DNA from: Parabacteroides distasonis
Lineage (GTDB): Bacteria; Bacteroidota; Bacteroidia; Bacteroidales; Tannerellaceae
Direction of reading: 5' to 3'
Assembly: GCA_015060925.1 (NCBI GenBank)
Contig: SUXM01000017.1
Coordinates: forward strand, 1 to 56,772
DNA length: 56,772 nucleotides
The position numbers and the translations under genes were made by a program. This document shows positions 35,100-43,769 of the stretch, piece after piece; the stretch's first letter is position 1, and each line of letters opens with the position of its first letter. The notes beneath the pieces are model-generated. The model was given only the letters and a program-made list of their open reading frames with translations, did not search any database and had not been told where the DNA came from.

Positions 35100-38000
35100 T
35101 TATTCAGATTTGATGTGAAAGAAAACACAGTAAGTGACGGGCAGTATAAAGATTGTCAGAATAGTGGAGACAAACAGCCCTCCCATAATGGTGGCAGCCA
35201 TACCTGCAAACATCGCATCGCTTAAAAGTGGCAACATACCCAAAATGGTAGTACCCGAAGCCATGGTGACAGGCACGATACGGCTTTTAGTGGCCTCTAT
35301 GACAGCCTGTAAAGGAGACACCCCTTGACGAAGCTGTAAGCCTATCTCATCGACCAAGACGATCGCGTTTTTGATGTTCATACCAATCAGCCCCAACAAC
35401 CCCAACATCGCAAAAAAATCAAGTGATTTGCCAAATATTAGTAATCCCAGGACAACCCCGATAAAGATGAGCGGAAGCATACACATGATCAAGATCGGTT
35501 TTCGGTAATAACGCGGAAACAACAACAATAACGTCAAATAGATAAGACCAAACATCAACGGAATGTTTGCCGCAATCGCCCTATTCCCTTTGTCCTGTTC
35601 GGACTGTTCACCAAAATAGTGCAGACGGTATCCTTGCGGCAACTCTACCTCTTTATTGATCGTTTCCCAAAGTTGACTGAAGGCGGCCATCGTATTGGCT
35701 CCTCGTTTGGGTTCACACTGCATCAGCATGTATCGCTGGCGGTTGTATCGTTTAATCACACTGTAGGTGTAGTTCAATGTGAAATTATCTATCACCTGCT
35801 CTACTCTGATCGACCCTCCTTTGATACTGTAAACCGGCAACGAACGGATATCGTTCAAGCGCAAGGAGTCACGATCTGCATCTTTTAAAAGGATAGGCAT
35901 AAAAAGGTCGTCTTCTCGGTATTCACCTAACGGAACCCCGTTGGTGGCTGCACGAAGCGAATAGGCCATCTGTTGGCGGGTAATCCCTAACCGTAACCCC
36001 TTCTCCTGTGAAAAGAGCGGTTCCCATACGGGAATCTTATTTCCCCAGCTGTTGCGTATCTCCATCACTGATGGATTACGGTATGCGACCTCTTTGGCCT
36101 GTAGGGTCAGTTTGGCTAAAGTATCCACTTCATCACCGATGAACCCTATCTCAATAGCTGCATCCGGTACAGGAGAAAGAGCAAACAGCGAAGAACGGGT
36201 CAATATGTCAGGATAGTTTGCTACCATATAATGGTAAAACTTCCGCTCCTCCTCTTTGACTGTCTGAGGATCTTTGAGTTCAATCAAGACATTGGCGAAA
36301 TTGGGTTTAGGTCCTACCGATGAACTGGCTAAATAATAACGGACAGGAGACCCACCCAATGTAAAAGAATAGGATTGTACCTGCTCATTCTTTTGAAGGT
36401 ATCTCTCAATTTGTTTCACCTCCCGTTCCACCTCCCCTATTCCGTATCCTTCAGGGAAAAGTAGATCGGCTCTGAAATAGGGTTTGTTCATGATCGGGAA
36501 GAAACTTTGGGGCATGATACTCATGACGAACAGGGCGATAAACAGGGTGGCCACAACCGAAACCAATGTCAGATAACGATGCCTGATCAATCCTGCCAAC
36601 AAGGTCTCAAAGCGGTGGTACAGCTTCGAGTTATATGGGTTCTTGCCCGTTCCTGATTGGTGTTCTTTGAGAATGAAATTGCCAAAGGTTGTCGTCTGTG
36701 TCAAAGCTAATATCCAACTCAAACTCAAGGATACTGCTAATACGATGAAAAGAGGTTTGACAATCTCGGCTACAGATGCGGGCGCCAGGTACATAGGCAA
36801 AAAAGAACAGACGGCGATGAAGGTTGCTCCAAGGAGTGCCCATTGGGGTTTAGTCGCTCCTTCAATTAAAGCCCGGTAACGTGACAGTCCTCGTTGGATG
36901 CCCACTTGGGCATTGTCTGTCACCACAATCGCATTGTCGACCAACATACCCATGGCGATAATAAAGGCAGCCAAAGAGGTTCGGTTCAACCCTATGCCGG
37001 CTATCAGCATGACTAACAATGTTCCCCCTACGGAAAAGAGCAAGGAACTACCGACCAGTACCCCGGCACGTGCTCCCATGACCAAAAAAATCACAGCAAT
37101 GACAATCACCAATGATTCGATTAGGTTCAAGATAAAACCGTTGTTAGCCTCCTCTGCAATACGGTTCTCCGGATAGATAGTCGCCAGCTCCATACCGATG
37201 GGCAAAAGCCCTTCCATCTCTTGCAGGTGATCAGCCACCACATTCCCTACTGCTACCACATCATCATGCTTGCCTGTTGCCACCCCTATGCCAATCGCCC
37301 GTTTACCATTAACACGCATCAGTTGTGAAGGCGGGTCTGTGTATCCCTTCTCTATAGTCGCAATATCCCCTAAACGCACCTCTCCTCCATCTTTGGTCAC
37401 GATCAGCTGTTCACGAATATCCGCAATACTTTTATAAGTCCCTTTGGCATGGACACGTAACGAATAGCGATCGGTCATGATCTCCCCGGTATTGACCAGC
37501 AGGTTTTGTGTCTGTAACACCTGTTGGATCGCATTGGGGTCTATCCCTAAATTGGACAGCTTAGGGATGGATATCCATATATTGACTTCTTGCGACTGTT
37601 CTCCAAAAAGGAAAACCTTCTGTACCCCTTGAATAGGGTTCAGCCGGATCTTTATCTTTTGTGCCCAATCCCGCATCTCTTCATAAGAAAAACCTTCATC
37701 GGCTGTCAAGGCATAGTAGATGCCGAAGACATCTCCAAAATCATCATTGACCTGAATGGCTGATGCCCCGGCAGGCAGACGGGGTTGTATGTTGGCAACT
37801 TTCCTGCGTAATTCATCCCATTTGATCGGCATCGAACCTGGAGACAGGGTTGGCTTCAGCTCGATGGAGATCTTGGACAACCCGAAATAGGACTCCGACT
37901 TGATCTGTGAGACATCAGCCATTGATTGGATCTCTCGTTCGATAGGTTCGGTGATGAGCTTCTCTACCTCGACTGGTGTCGCTCCGGGGTATCGGGTCAC

Positions 38001-38141
38001 TAAAACAGCCTGTTTGATAATAAAGGGGGAATCCTCCTTCTTTGGCAGTTTGAAGAAAGCATAAATCCCTCCTATCAAAGCTATAGCCAAAAAGAAATAA
38101 ATGACTTTTCTGTTTTCCAAAGAATAAGTTGGTATGTTCAT
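35100..38141 (-). CDS. RND-family efflux transporter
   Basis: A 1,013-residue inner-membrane pump with 12 predicted transmembrane helices in two halves and two large periplasmic loops. TM4 carries the proton-relay-like Asp in GMLVDNAIVVTDNA. The first half has TRYPGATPVEVE, common in the acriflavin-resistance group. Substrate cannot be inferred; heavy-metal-specific Met clusters of CusA are not obvious. It lies between the adaptor and channel genes. Confidence 0.93.
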   Translation of the reverse strand: MNIPTYSLENRKVIYFFLAIALIGGIYAFFKLPKKEDSPFIIKQAVLVTRYPGATPVEVEKLITEPIEREIQSMADVSQIKSESYFGLSKISIELKPTLSPGSMPIKWDELRRKVANIQPRLPAGASAIQVNDDFGDVFGIYYALTADEGFSYEEMRDWAQKIKIRLNPIQGVQKVFLFGEQSQEVNIWISIPKLSNLGIDPNAIQQVLQTQNLLVNTGEIMTDRYSLRVHAKGTYKSIADIREQLIVTKDGGEVRLGDIATIEKGYTDPPSQLMRVNGKRAIGIGVATGKHDDVVAVGNVVADHLQEMEGLLPIGMELATIYPENRIAEEANNGFILNLIESLVIVIAVIFLVMGARAGVLVGSSLLFSVGGTLLVMLIAGIGLNRTSLAAFIIAMGMLVDNAIVVTDNAQVGIQRGLSRYRALIEGATKPQWALLGATFIAVCSFLPMYLAPASVAEIVKPLFIVLAVSLSLSWILALTQTTTFGNFILKEHQSGTGKNPYNSKLYHRFETLLAGLIRHRYLTLVSVVATLFIALFVMSIMPQSFFPIMNKPYFRADLLFPEGYGIGEVEREVKQIERYLQKNEQVQSYSFTLGGSPVRYYLASSSVGPKPNFANVLIELKDPQTVKEEERKFYHYMVANYPDILTRSSLFALSPVPDAAIEIGFIGDEVDTLAKLTLQAKEVAYRNPSVMEIRNSWGNKIPVWEPLFSQEKGLRLGITRQQMAYSLRAATNGVPLGEYREDDLFMPILLKDADRDSLRLNDIRSLPVYSIKGGSIRVEQVIDNFTLNYTYSVIKRYNRQRYMLMQCEPKRGANTMAAFSQLWETINKEVELPQGYRLHYFGEQSEQDKGNRAIAANIPLMFGLIYLTLLLLFPRYYRKPILIMCMLPLIFIGVVLGLLIFGKSLDFFAMLGLLGLIGMNIKNAIVLVDEIGLQLRQGVSPLQAVIEATKSRIVPVTMASGTTILGMLPLLSDAMFAGMAATIMGGLFVSTILTIFILPVTYCVFFHIKSE

Positions 38142-38151
38142 GATGCTTGTC

Positions 38152-39201
38152 TTAATCGGTTAATACTTTGACCAGCTGTCCGTTTGTCAGACGGGTTGCC
38201 CCTGCAGATACGACCCGTTCACCCGCTTGCAAAGATTCAACTACTACCACATCCTCTTTTCCTATCAGCTCACCAATACGGATCGGGCGACGTTCTACAG
38301 TTTGGTCGCCTGCTTGATAGACATACACATAGCAAGTATCACTGACTTCGCTGGCGACAACTGCCGATAGCGGGATATAGACTGCCCCTTTCGGATAATT
38401 GGCATGATCGACAAGGAGAGTAACCTGGCAAGAAAAACCAACGGTTATCTTGTATTTCTTCAAATCAAACCGAGGGTCATCGATCGTTAAAAAGACCGGG
38501 ACACCCGACCCATCTGGAGAGGCTTCAACATACTCCTTGATCTTGGCTTTGAACCGTATTTCCTTGTAATTGTCAAAGGTTACGTAAAGGGTATAAGGAA
38601 AGGTAAAATAGGGTATATTACTTTCCGGCATGGTAAACTGAACCTGTAACTTAAGAGGGTTGATCAGGTTAACGATCCCCTGTCCGGCTTGTACCTTTTG
38701 GTAATTCTCGACATATTTCTTTTGGATGAACCCATTAAAAGGAGCTCTCAGCTTGGTCTGCTCCAATTGGCTTTGGGCATATTCAAATGCGGCCTTGGCA
38801 TTACTGTAAGAGGCTTGGATTGTTTCATATTCTTGTACGGATATAGCCTGTTTGGCAAGCAGTCGTTCCGCACGTTGTAGCTGTGCCTCGGCTGTTTGGT
38901 AGGAGGATTTCTTCGCCTCATAATCCCATTTGAAATCTTGTGGGTCAATCTCTGCCACGACCTGTCCGGCTTGAACCTTTTGCCCCTCCTCTACATTCAT
39001 TGAGATGAGCGGGCCGGACATCTTAAAAGCTAAGTCACTGAATTGGTCGGGCACAACAATTCCGCTGAAAGATTTCTCAATAGTGTTTAGAGAGAGTGCC
39101 TCGGTCAGCTTAACCGGTCGTGTGCCGGTCTCCTGTATGAAAGGCTGGCTGCAAGACAAGCAGGTTGCCAAAGCCATAATGGGGATTACTGTTTGATTCA
39201 T
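38152..39201 (-). CDS. RND periplasmic adaptor lipoprotein
   Basis: A 349-residue membrane-fusion protein. The lipobox LSC (Cys17) anchors it. EEGQKVQAGQVVAEIDPQD starts the lipoyl domain, followed by a helical hairpin and the beta-barrel and membrane-proximal domains. It is the first gene of the efflux operon, 10 bp before the RND gene. Confidence 0.92.
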   Translation of the reverse strand: MNQTVIPIMALATCLSCSQPFIQETGTRPVKLTEALSLNTIEKSFSGIVVPDQFSDLAFKMSGPLISMNVEEGQKVQAGQVVAEIDPQDFKWDYEAKKSSYQTAEAQLQRAERLLAKQAISVQEYETIQASYSNAKAAFEYAQSQLEQTKLRAPFNGFIQKKYVENYQKVQAGQGIVNLINPLKLQVQFTMPESNIPYFTFPYTLYVTFDNYKEIRFKAKIKEYVEASPDGSGVPVFLTIDDPRFDLKKYKITVGFSCQVTLLVDHANYPKGAVYIPLSAVVASEVSDTCYVYVYQAGDQTVERRPIRIGELIGKEDVVVVESLQAGERVVSAGATRLTNGQLVKVLTD

Positions 39202-39236
39202 AATAATGCCATTTGTATTTGATTACTATGAATACC

Positions 39237-39286
39237 CATAAAAAAGCGTGTTGTACTTGGATGGGTATCACCCTTACAACACGCTT
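39237..39286 (-). terminator. Intrinsic terminator after the nuclease gene
   Basis: AAGCGTGTTGT (39244-39254) and ACAACACGCTT (39276-39286) form a perfect 11-bp stem with an inner GGGT/ACCC pair. On the minus strand TTTTTT follows. Confidence 0.85.
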
Positions 39287-39308
39287 ATGAATGATTTTGT
39301 TCGATGTT

Positions 39309-40313
39309 TCAAAACGACCAGCTATCCCAATCGACCGCCTTTTCCATAAAATCTTCGGCCGAGTCCGGTATGGATGGGAAGAAGTCGATACCGGTTACTT
39401 CTTCTACGCTATCTATCGAAACAGCCATCCGTTTATCCAACTTTCCTTTGTAGTTTCGGTTCTCAAAAATAAATCCGATACCCTTGTATTCCTTCCCGGT
39501 ATGGTAACAAATGACTTTATAGAAAGCCTTAGGTACTGCTACCCGGTTCTTCCCTATATGTTTCATGTCTTCTGTGATTACCGGACCTGTCACGATCAAG
39601 ATTGAACCATTATCCTTTGCCCACATACGGCACTGGATCTCCAAATCGTTCCATACCCCACGGTTCAAGTCTGTATTTTGTGGACAGATATTACTGAGGT
39701 AAAAGCTTTCATACATGGCTTTCATCGACCAGCGCATATCACCCGCCGGAGCTAAATGCCCCCGGTCATAACCTGAACGGGTATAATCTTCATTCATGGC
39801 GGTGGCACCCTTCACATCCGGATCGGAAACAAACTTATTGGAACGTTCAACCTGCCTGTTTTCCACCTCGGCTTCAGTGAGTTGGTAAGCAACCCAATTG
39901 GCTATTCGATAGTCGGAGTTATAGGAGACCGTATAACCTTCATGCTCGATAATCTGTTCCTTTCGTTTGGCTTTTAACTGGGGTATCTCCATCTTTGCCG
40001 GTATCTTTACCGATTTGGATGATGTCTCCAAAGATGATATCTCTTTCATCAACTTCTGCGAGGAATCAGCTAATTTCTTTATCTGTTTGTTTTGAGAGAT
40101 GAGAGGAGTCGCTTGCTCTTTGATCTCTTCAGCCTGTTTCTTTACCTCCTCTTTCATGGAAGGCGACAATAGGTCGGATGCATACATCACACCTATCAAC
40201 AAAGCAAAAGCGACAGCAATACCGATTAATGCGTGTTTTACAAAGGATACTATATTATGGAGTTTGTTCTTCGTTTTTTTACTTGACTTCTTGGTCGTTC
40301 TTTTTTTTGCCAT
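39309..40313 (-). CDS. Membrane-anchored DNA/RNA non-specific endonuclease
   Basis: A 334-residue protein with a strongly basic N-terminus, one transmembrane helix (about 24-46), a coiled-coil stalk and a beta-beta-alpha-metal nuclease domain of the NucA/EndoG type. The catalytic DRGH lies at about residues 188-191 (YDRGHLAPAGDM) and the metal-binding Asn region is ICPQNTDLNRGVW. The nuclease faces the periplasm and could digest incoming or scavenged nucleic acid. The upstream region has a -7 element and the site B repeat array. Confidence 0.9.
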   Translation of the reverse strand: MAKKRTTKKSSKKTKNKLHNIVSFVKHALIGIAVAFALLIGVMYASDLLSPSMKEEVKKQAEEIKEQATPLISQNKQIKKLADSSQKLMKEISSLETSSKSVKIPAKMEIPQLKAKRKEQIIEHEGYTVSYNSDYRIANWVAYQLTEAEVENRQVERSNKFVSDPDVKGATAMNEDYTRSGYDRGHLAPAGDMRWSMKAMYESFYLSNICPQNTDLNRGVWNDLEIQCRMWAKDNGSILIVTGPVITEDMKHIGKNRVAVPKAFYKVICYHTGKEYKGIGFIFENRNYKGKLDKRMAVSIDSVEEVTGIDFFPSIPDSAEDFMEKAVDWDSWSF

Positions 40314-40357
40314 GTTTTTCGTAAATTGTTTTTAGGGTTCATTTATCTAATCCATAG

Positions 40358-40365
40358 CAAAGATA
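40358..40365 (-). promoter_or_regulatory. Putative -7 element of the nuclease gene
   Basis: CAAAGATA on the plus strand is TATCTTTG on the minus strand, 45 bp before the nuclease start. An ATTG (plus CAAT 40383-40386) is 17 bp upstream as a weak -33 element. The site B array begins about 27 bp beyond it. Confidence 0.5.
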
Positions 40366-40412
40366 TAACTTATTTATAACATCAATCCCTTTCATCCTTA
40401 AATTACAAAAAA

Positions 40413-40472
40413 ATTACCTCCGACTTAAGTTGAGATTACCTCCGATGTAATACGAATTACATCGGAGGTAGT
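40413..40472. repeat. Phased 17-bp dyad element array, site B (three units)
   Basis: Units start at 40413, 40435 and 40456, so the spacing is 22 and 21 bp. The second is ATTACCTCCGATGTAAT and the third ATTACATCGGAGGTAGT. They form a perfect 15-bp inverted pair with a 4-bp spacer (40437-40451 against 40456-40470). The first is a partial unit (ATTACCTCCGAC). The array lies between the tRNA-Lys terminator and the nuclease promoter. Confidence 0.85.
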
Positions 40473-40493
40473 TGGAAATAGGTTGGTATATGA

Positions 40494-40532
40494 CAAAAAA
40501 AAGAGGTACCATTTTTATGATACCTCTTTTTC
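40494..40532 (-). terminator. Intrinsic terminator after tRNA-Lys
   Basis: AAAAAGAGGTA and TACCTCTTTTT form an 11-bp stem, extended by CAT/ATG, just downstream of the tRNA on the minus strand. A T-run follows. Confidence 0.85.
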
Positions 40533-40538
40533 ATTTTG

Positions 40539-40611
40539 TGACCTGGGAGGGGCTCGAACCCTCGACCCAATGATTAAGAGTCATTTGCTCTACCAACTGA
40601 GCTACCAAGTC
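40539..40611 (-). tRNA. tRNA-Lys (anticodon CTT)
   Basis: The minus strand reads GACTTGG at the 5' end and pairs with CCAGGTC before the discriminator A. The D-loop (AGCTCAGTTGGTAGAGC), the anticodon loop CTCTTAA with anticodon CTT, and the T-arm GGTTCGAGCCC are all present. CCA is not encoded. It has its own promoter and terminator. Confidence 0.96.
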
Positions 40612-40637
40612 TTACATTCATTTCTGAATTGCGGGTG

Positions 40638-40669
40638 CAAATGTATATAGTATTTTTCTAACTTGCAAA
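40638..40669 (-). promoter_or_regulatory. Promoter of tRNA-Lys
   Basis: On the minus strand TTTG (40666-40669) is followed by 20 bp and TACATTTG (40638-40645), a full consensus match 26 bp before the tRNA. The remaining stretch 40670-40902 is AT-rich and holds nothing else I can support beyond the unknown promoter of the peptidase gene. Confidence 0.8.
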
Positions 40670-40902
40670 TAAATTTGACCTTTTTTGTTTTATAAGAAAA
40701 ATAATGTTAAATAAAGGTTACCTTTTTAATCCCTTTTAGAATATAAATGTCTATAAAAGTTAAGATTATATCCATGAGGATAAGATTAATATAGTAAACA
40801 TCCTATTTAGATGGTATTTTGCTTGCAGATATCAAAAAAAATAACGAATATTACTCGATTTATTAATACAATTATTTTTATTTAATTAAATACTCTATTA
40901 AT

Positions 40903-43749
40903 ATGCGAAAAATTTCTTTTATGCTTATGTCGCTCATGGTTGCGATGTCAAGCTATGCAGAAAAAAAGCCACTGGATCATTCGGTTTATGATTCATGGAA
41001 AAGATTAGACGCCGTTTCCGTTCCTCGCAACGGTGACGTGTTAATGTACACTATTGCACCACAAGAAGGTGACGTGGAATTAGTGATTGAAAACATCCGC
41101 AACGGTCAAAAAATCACAGTTCCCAGAGCAACACGTGCAGTTCTCAATGAAGATGGAACAAAGGTATTGGCTGTCATTAAACCTTTCTTTAGTCAGACAA
41201 GAGAAGCCAAAATCAAAAAAACAAAGAAAGAAGATATGCCAAAAGATTCATTGGCTATCATTGATGTGAAGACTGGCAATGTAGAAAAGTATGCTAACTA
41301 TAAGTCACATGCTACTCCTATGAAATGGTCTTCACTTGTCGCTTTTGAATTGGCTCCTGCCAAGGATAAAGACAAAGCAAAAGATGACAAGAAGGCTGAA
41401 GGTGAAAAGAAACCGGAAAACCAATTATTCATCATGGATGTTCAAACTGCAAAGATTGATACTATCAACAATGTCAAATCTTACAAATTCAATGTAGATG
41501 GAAGCTTGTTGGCTTATGTAGTTGAACCTGCAAAGAAAGATTCTTTAGGAAAAGCTGGTATCTTCCTTTATGACGCTGCAACTGGTAAATGCAAGGAGAT
41601 CATGCAAGGTAAAAAGGGTTCTAAGTTTGAAGCTCCTACATTTAGCGAATCGGGTACAATGGCTTTCTATGCCAACACCGATACAGCAAAGGCTGCCAAG
41701 AATAACAACAACATCTATTTGTATGACCTTCAGACTGGAAACTTGAAGTTGGCTGCACATAATAAGATGAGAGGCATGAAAGAGGGTTGGATCGTCAGTA
41801 CAAACGCTACATTGAGTTTCAGTGAAGATGGAAAACGTTTGTTCTTTGGTACAGCTCCCAAACCATTGGAAAAAGACACTACATTAGTTGATTTCGAGCA
41901 GCCACAACTTGATATTTGGTCATGGCATGAAGATTATCTGCAAACAACTCAGTTACTAACAAGAAGCCGTGATGAAAAACGTACATATACTGCTTACATC
42001 AACACCTCTTTGACTGAACCTTTCGTACAGTTGGGTACATTGGATGTTCCTATGGTGAATGTTCCAGATAGAAGAAAAGCTGATTGGGTATTGGTTGGTA
42101 ATGATAAGAAATATCGTATCCAGTCACAATGGGACTATGGACGTACAGTGGACATCTATTTGATGAACGTAAAGGATGGTTCTCAAAAATTATTGAAAGA
42201 AAATGTACGCATGGGTGGTTTCTCTTATTCACATGATGCAAAATATGCAGTAGCGTATGATAGAGAAAAAGAAGACTGGTTCCTATTTACATTGGCTACA
42301 GGAGAAATGGTTAACTTGACTGAAAACATGGAAGTTGGTTTTGCCAACGATGAACATGATACACCAAGTTTGCCTAATGCTTATAGCGGTGTATCTTGGT
42401 TTGAAGACAATCAAACTTTCTTAATCAGAGACAAATTTGATTACTGGTTGTTCGATGTTAAAAATCCGACTTCTCCTAAAATGTTTACTGATGGTTATGG
42501 ACGTAAAAATAACACTCAGTTAAGTATTACCAATTTAGTTGAAGATTCTGAAAAGATTGCTCGTTCATTGTTTGGAGGTTCAACTAAAATGAAAAAGAAC
42601 CAACCTATTTACTTCACTACATTCAACCGTACTACAAAAGAAAATGGTTTTGTTATCAAAGATCTTTCTAAGAAGAAAGCTGAAGTGAAGAAAATTTTTG
42701 AAGGCCCTTATACTTTTAATAACGTTAACTACTCTAAAGCTGGTAAAGGTAAAAAGGCTGCATTTGTTTATGTACGTGGTAACTTTGAAGAAGGTAACAA
42801 TACATTTGCTACCTATGACAACTTCAAAACTCAAAAACAGTTGACTGACATCAACCCACAACAACGTGAATACAACTGGGGTACAGTGGAACTTGTGAAC
42901 TGGCGCACTGAAGACGACATTTTCTGTGAAGGTCTTCTTTACAAACCGGAAAACTTTGATCCAAACAAGAAATATCCGGTAATGGTTTATTTCTATGAAA
43001 AGAATGCATTTACCATGTATCGTAGTATAGTTCCGGCTCCGAGCCGTTCTATCATTAATATCCCGTACTTTGTAAGTAACGAATATGTGGTGTTTGTTCC
43101 AGACATTTATTATACAACAGGTCATCCGGGACAGAGTGCTATGCGTTCCATCATGCCGGGTGTGGAAATGTTGGAAAAGACTTATCCATGGATCGATGGT
43201 GAACACATGGCTATCCAAGGACAAAGTTGGGGTGGTTACCAAGTTGCTTATATGATTACACAAACTAACAAGTTTAAAGCTGCCGGTGCGGGTGCTCCTG
43301 TATCTAATATGACAAGTGCTTATGGTGGTATCCGTTGGGGTACAGGTATAACTCGTCAGGCACAGTATGAACAAGGACAAAGCCGTATCGGTCAGAACTT
43401 GTGGGAAGCATTTGACTTGTATTATGAAAACTCTCCGCTATTCTTTGCTCCAAAAGTAGAAACACCTCTTCTTATCATGCATAATGACAAGGATGGTGCA
43501 GTGCCCTGGTATCAAGGTATTGAATATTTTGTAGGTCTTCGTCGTTTGGGTAAAGTCGTATGGATGCTTCAATATAATAACGAACAACACAACCTTGTTG
43601 AAAGAAGAAACAGTAGAGACTTAAGCATCCGTCTTTCTCAATTCTTCGACCACTACTTGAAAGGGGCTCCAATGCCTTCATGGATGAAAAACGGTCGTCC
43701 AGCTATCAAGAAGGGTATTGATTTGGGATATGACTTAATCGAAGAATAA
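40903..43749 (+). CDS. Exported S9-family serine peptidase (prolyl oligopeptidase type)
   Basis: A 948-residue protein with a signal peptide ending at SYA (about 19). The large N-terminal beta-propeller region contains a Lys/Asp-rich insertion near 160-175. The C-terminal alpha/beta hydrolase has the nucleophile in GQSWGG (about Ser775), Asp in HNDKDGAVPW and His in NEQHNL. Family members cleave oligopeptides, often after Pro or Ala. A second S9 peptidase follows after 20 bp, so they may act together on periplasmic peptides. Confidence 0.9.
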   Translation: MRKISFMLMSLMVAMSSYAEKKPLDHSVYDSWKRLDAVSVPRNGDVLMYTIAPQEGDVELVIENIRNGQKITVPRATRAVLNEDGTKVLAVIKPFFSQTREAKIKKTKKEDMPKDSLAIIDVKTGNVEKYANYKSHATPMKWSSLVAFELAPAKDKDKAKDDKKAEGEKKPENQLFIMDVQTAKIDTINNVKSYKFNVDGSLLAYVVEPAKKDSLGKAGIFLYDAATGKCKEIMQGKKGSKFEAPTFSESGTMAFYANTDTAKAAKNNNNIYLYDLQTGNLKLAAHNKMRGMKEGWIVSTNATLSFSEDGKRLFFGTAPKPLEKDTTLVDFEQPQLDIWSWHEDYLQTTQLLTRSRDEKRTYTAYINTSLTEPFVQLGTLDVPMVNVPDRRKADWVLVGNDKKYRIQSQWDYGRTVDIYLMNVKDGSQKLLKENVRMGGFSYSHDAKYAVAYDREKEDWFLFTLATGEMVNLTENMEVGFANDEHDTPSLPNAYSGVSWFEDNQTFLIRDKFDYWLFDVKNPTSPKMFTDGYGRKNNTQLSITNLVEDSEKIARSLFGGSTKMKKNQPIYFTTFNRTTKENGFVIKDLSKKKAEVKKIFEGPYTFNNVNYSKAGKGKKAAFVYVRGNFEEGNNTFATYDNFKTQKQLTDINPQQREYNWGTVELVNWRTEDDIFCEGLLYKPENFDPNKKYPVMVYFYEKNAFTMYRSIVPAPSRSIINIPYFVSNEYVVFVPDIYYTTGHPGQSAMRSIMPGVEMLEKTYPWIDGEHMAIQGQSWGGYQVAYMITQTNKFKAAGAGAPVSNMTSAYGGIRWGTGITRQAQYEQGQSRIGQNLWEAFDLYYENSPLFFAPKVETPLLIMHNDKDGAVPWYQGIEYFVGLRRLGKVVWMLQYNNEQHNLVERRNSRDLSIRLSQFFDHYLKGAPMPSWMKNGRPAIKKGIDLGYDLIEE

Positions 43750-43769
43750 AAAACACAAATTAATATTCT

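Noticed and set aside
35100..38141. CusA-type copper/silver pump
   Set aside because: The pump lacks obvious Met clusters and no metal regulator or chaperone is adjacent, so only a general RND call is made.
42580..43380. 266-residue minus-strand frame inside the first S9 peptidase
   Set aside because: Antisense shadow of a well-supported peptidase gene; Cys/Thr/His-rich without any domain.
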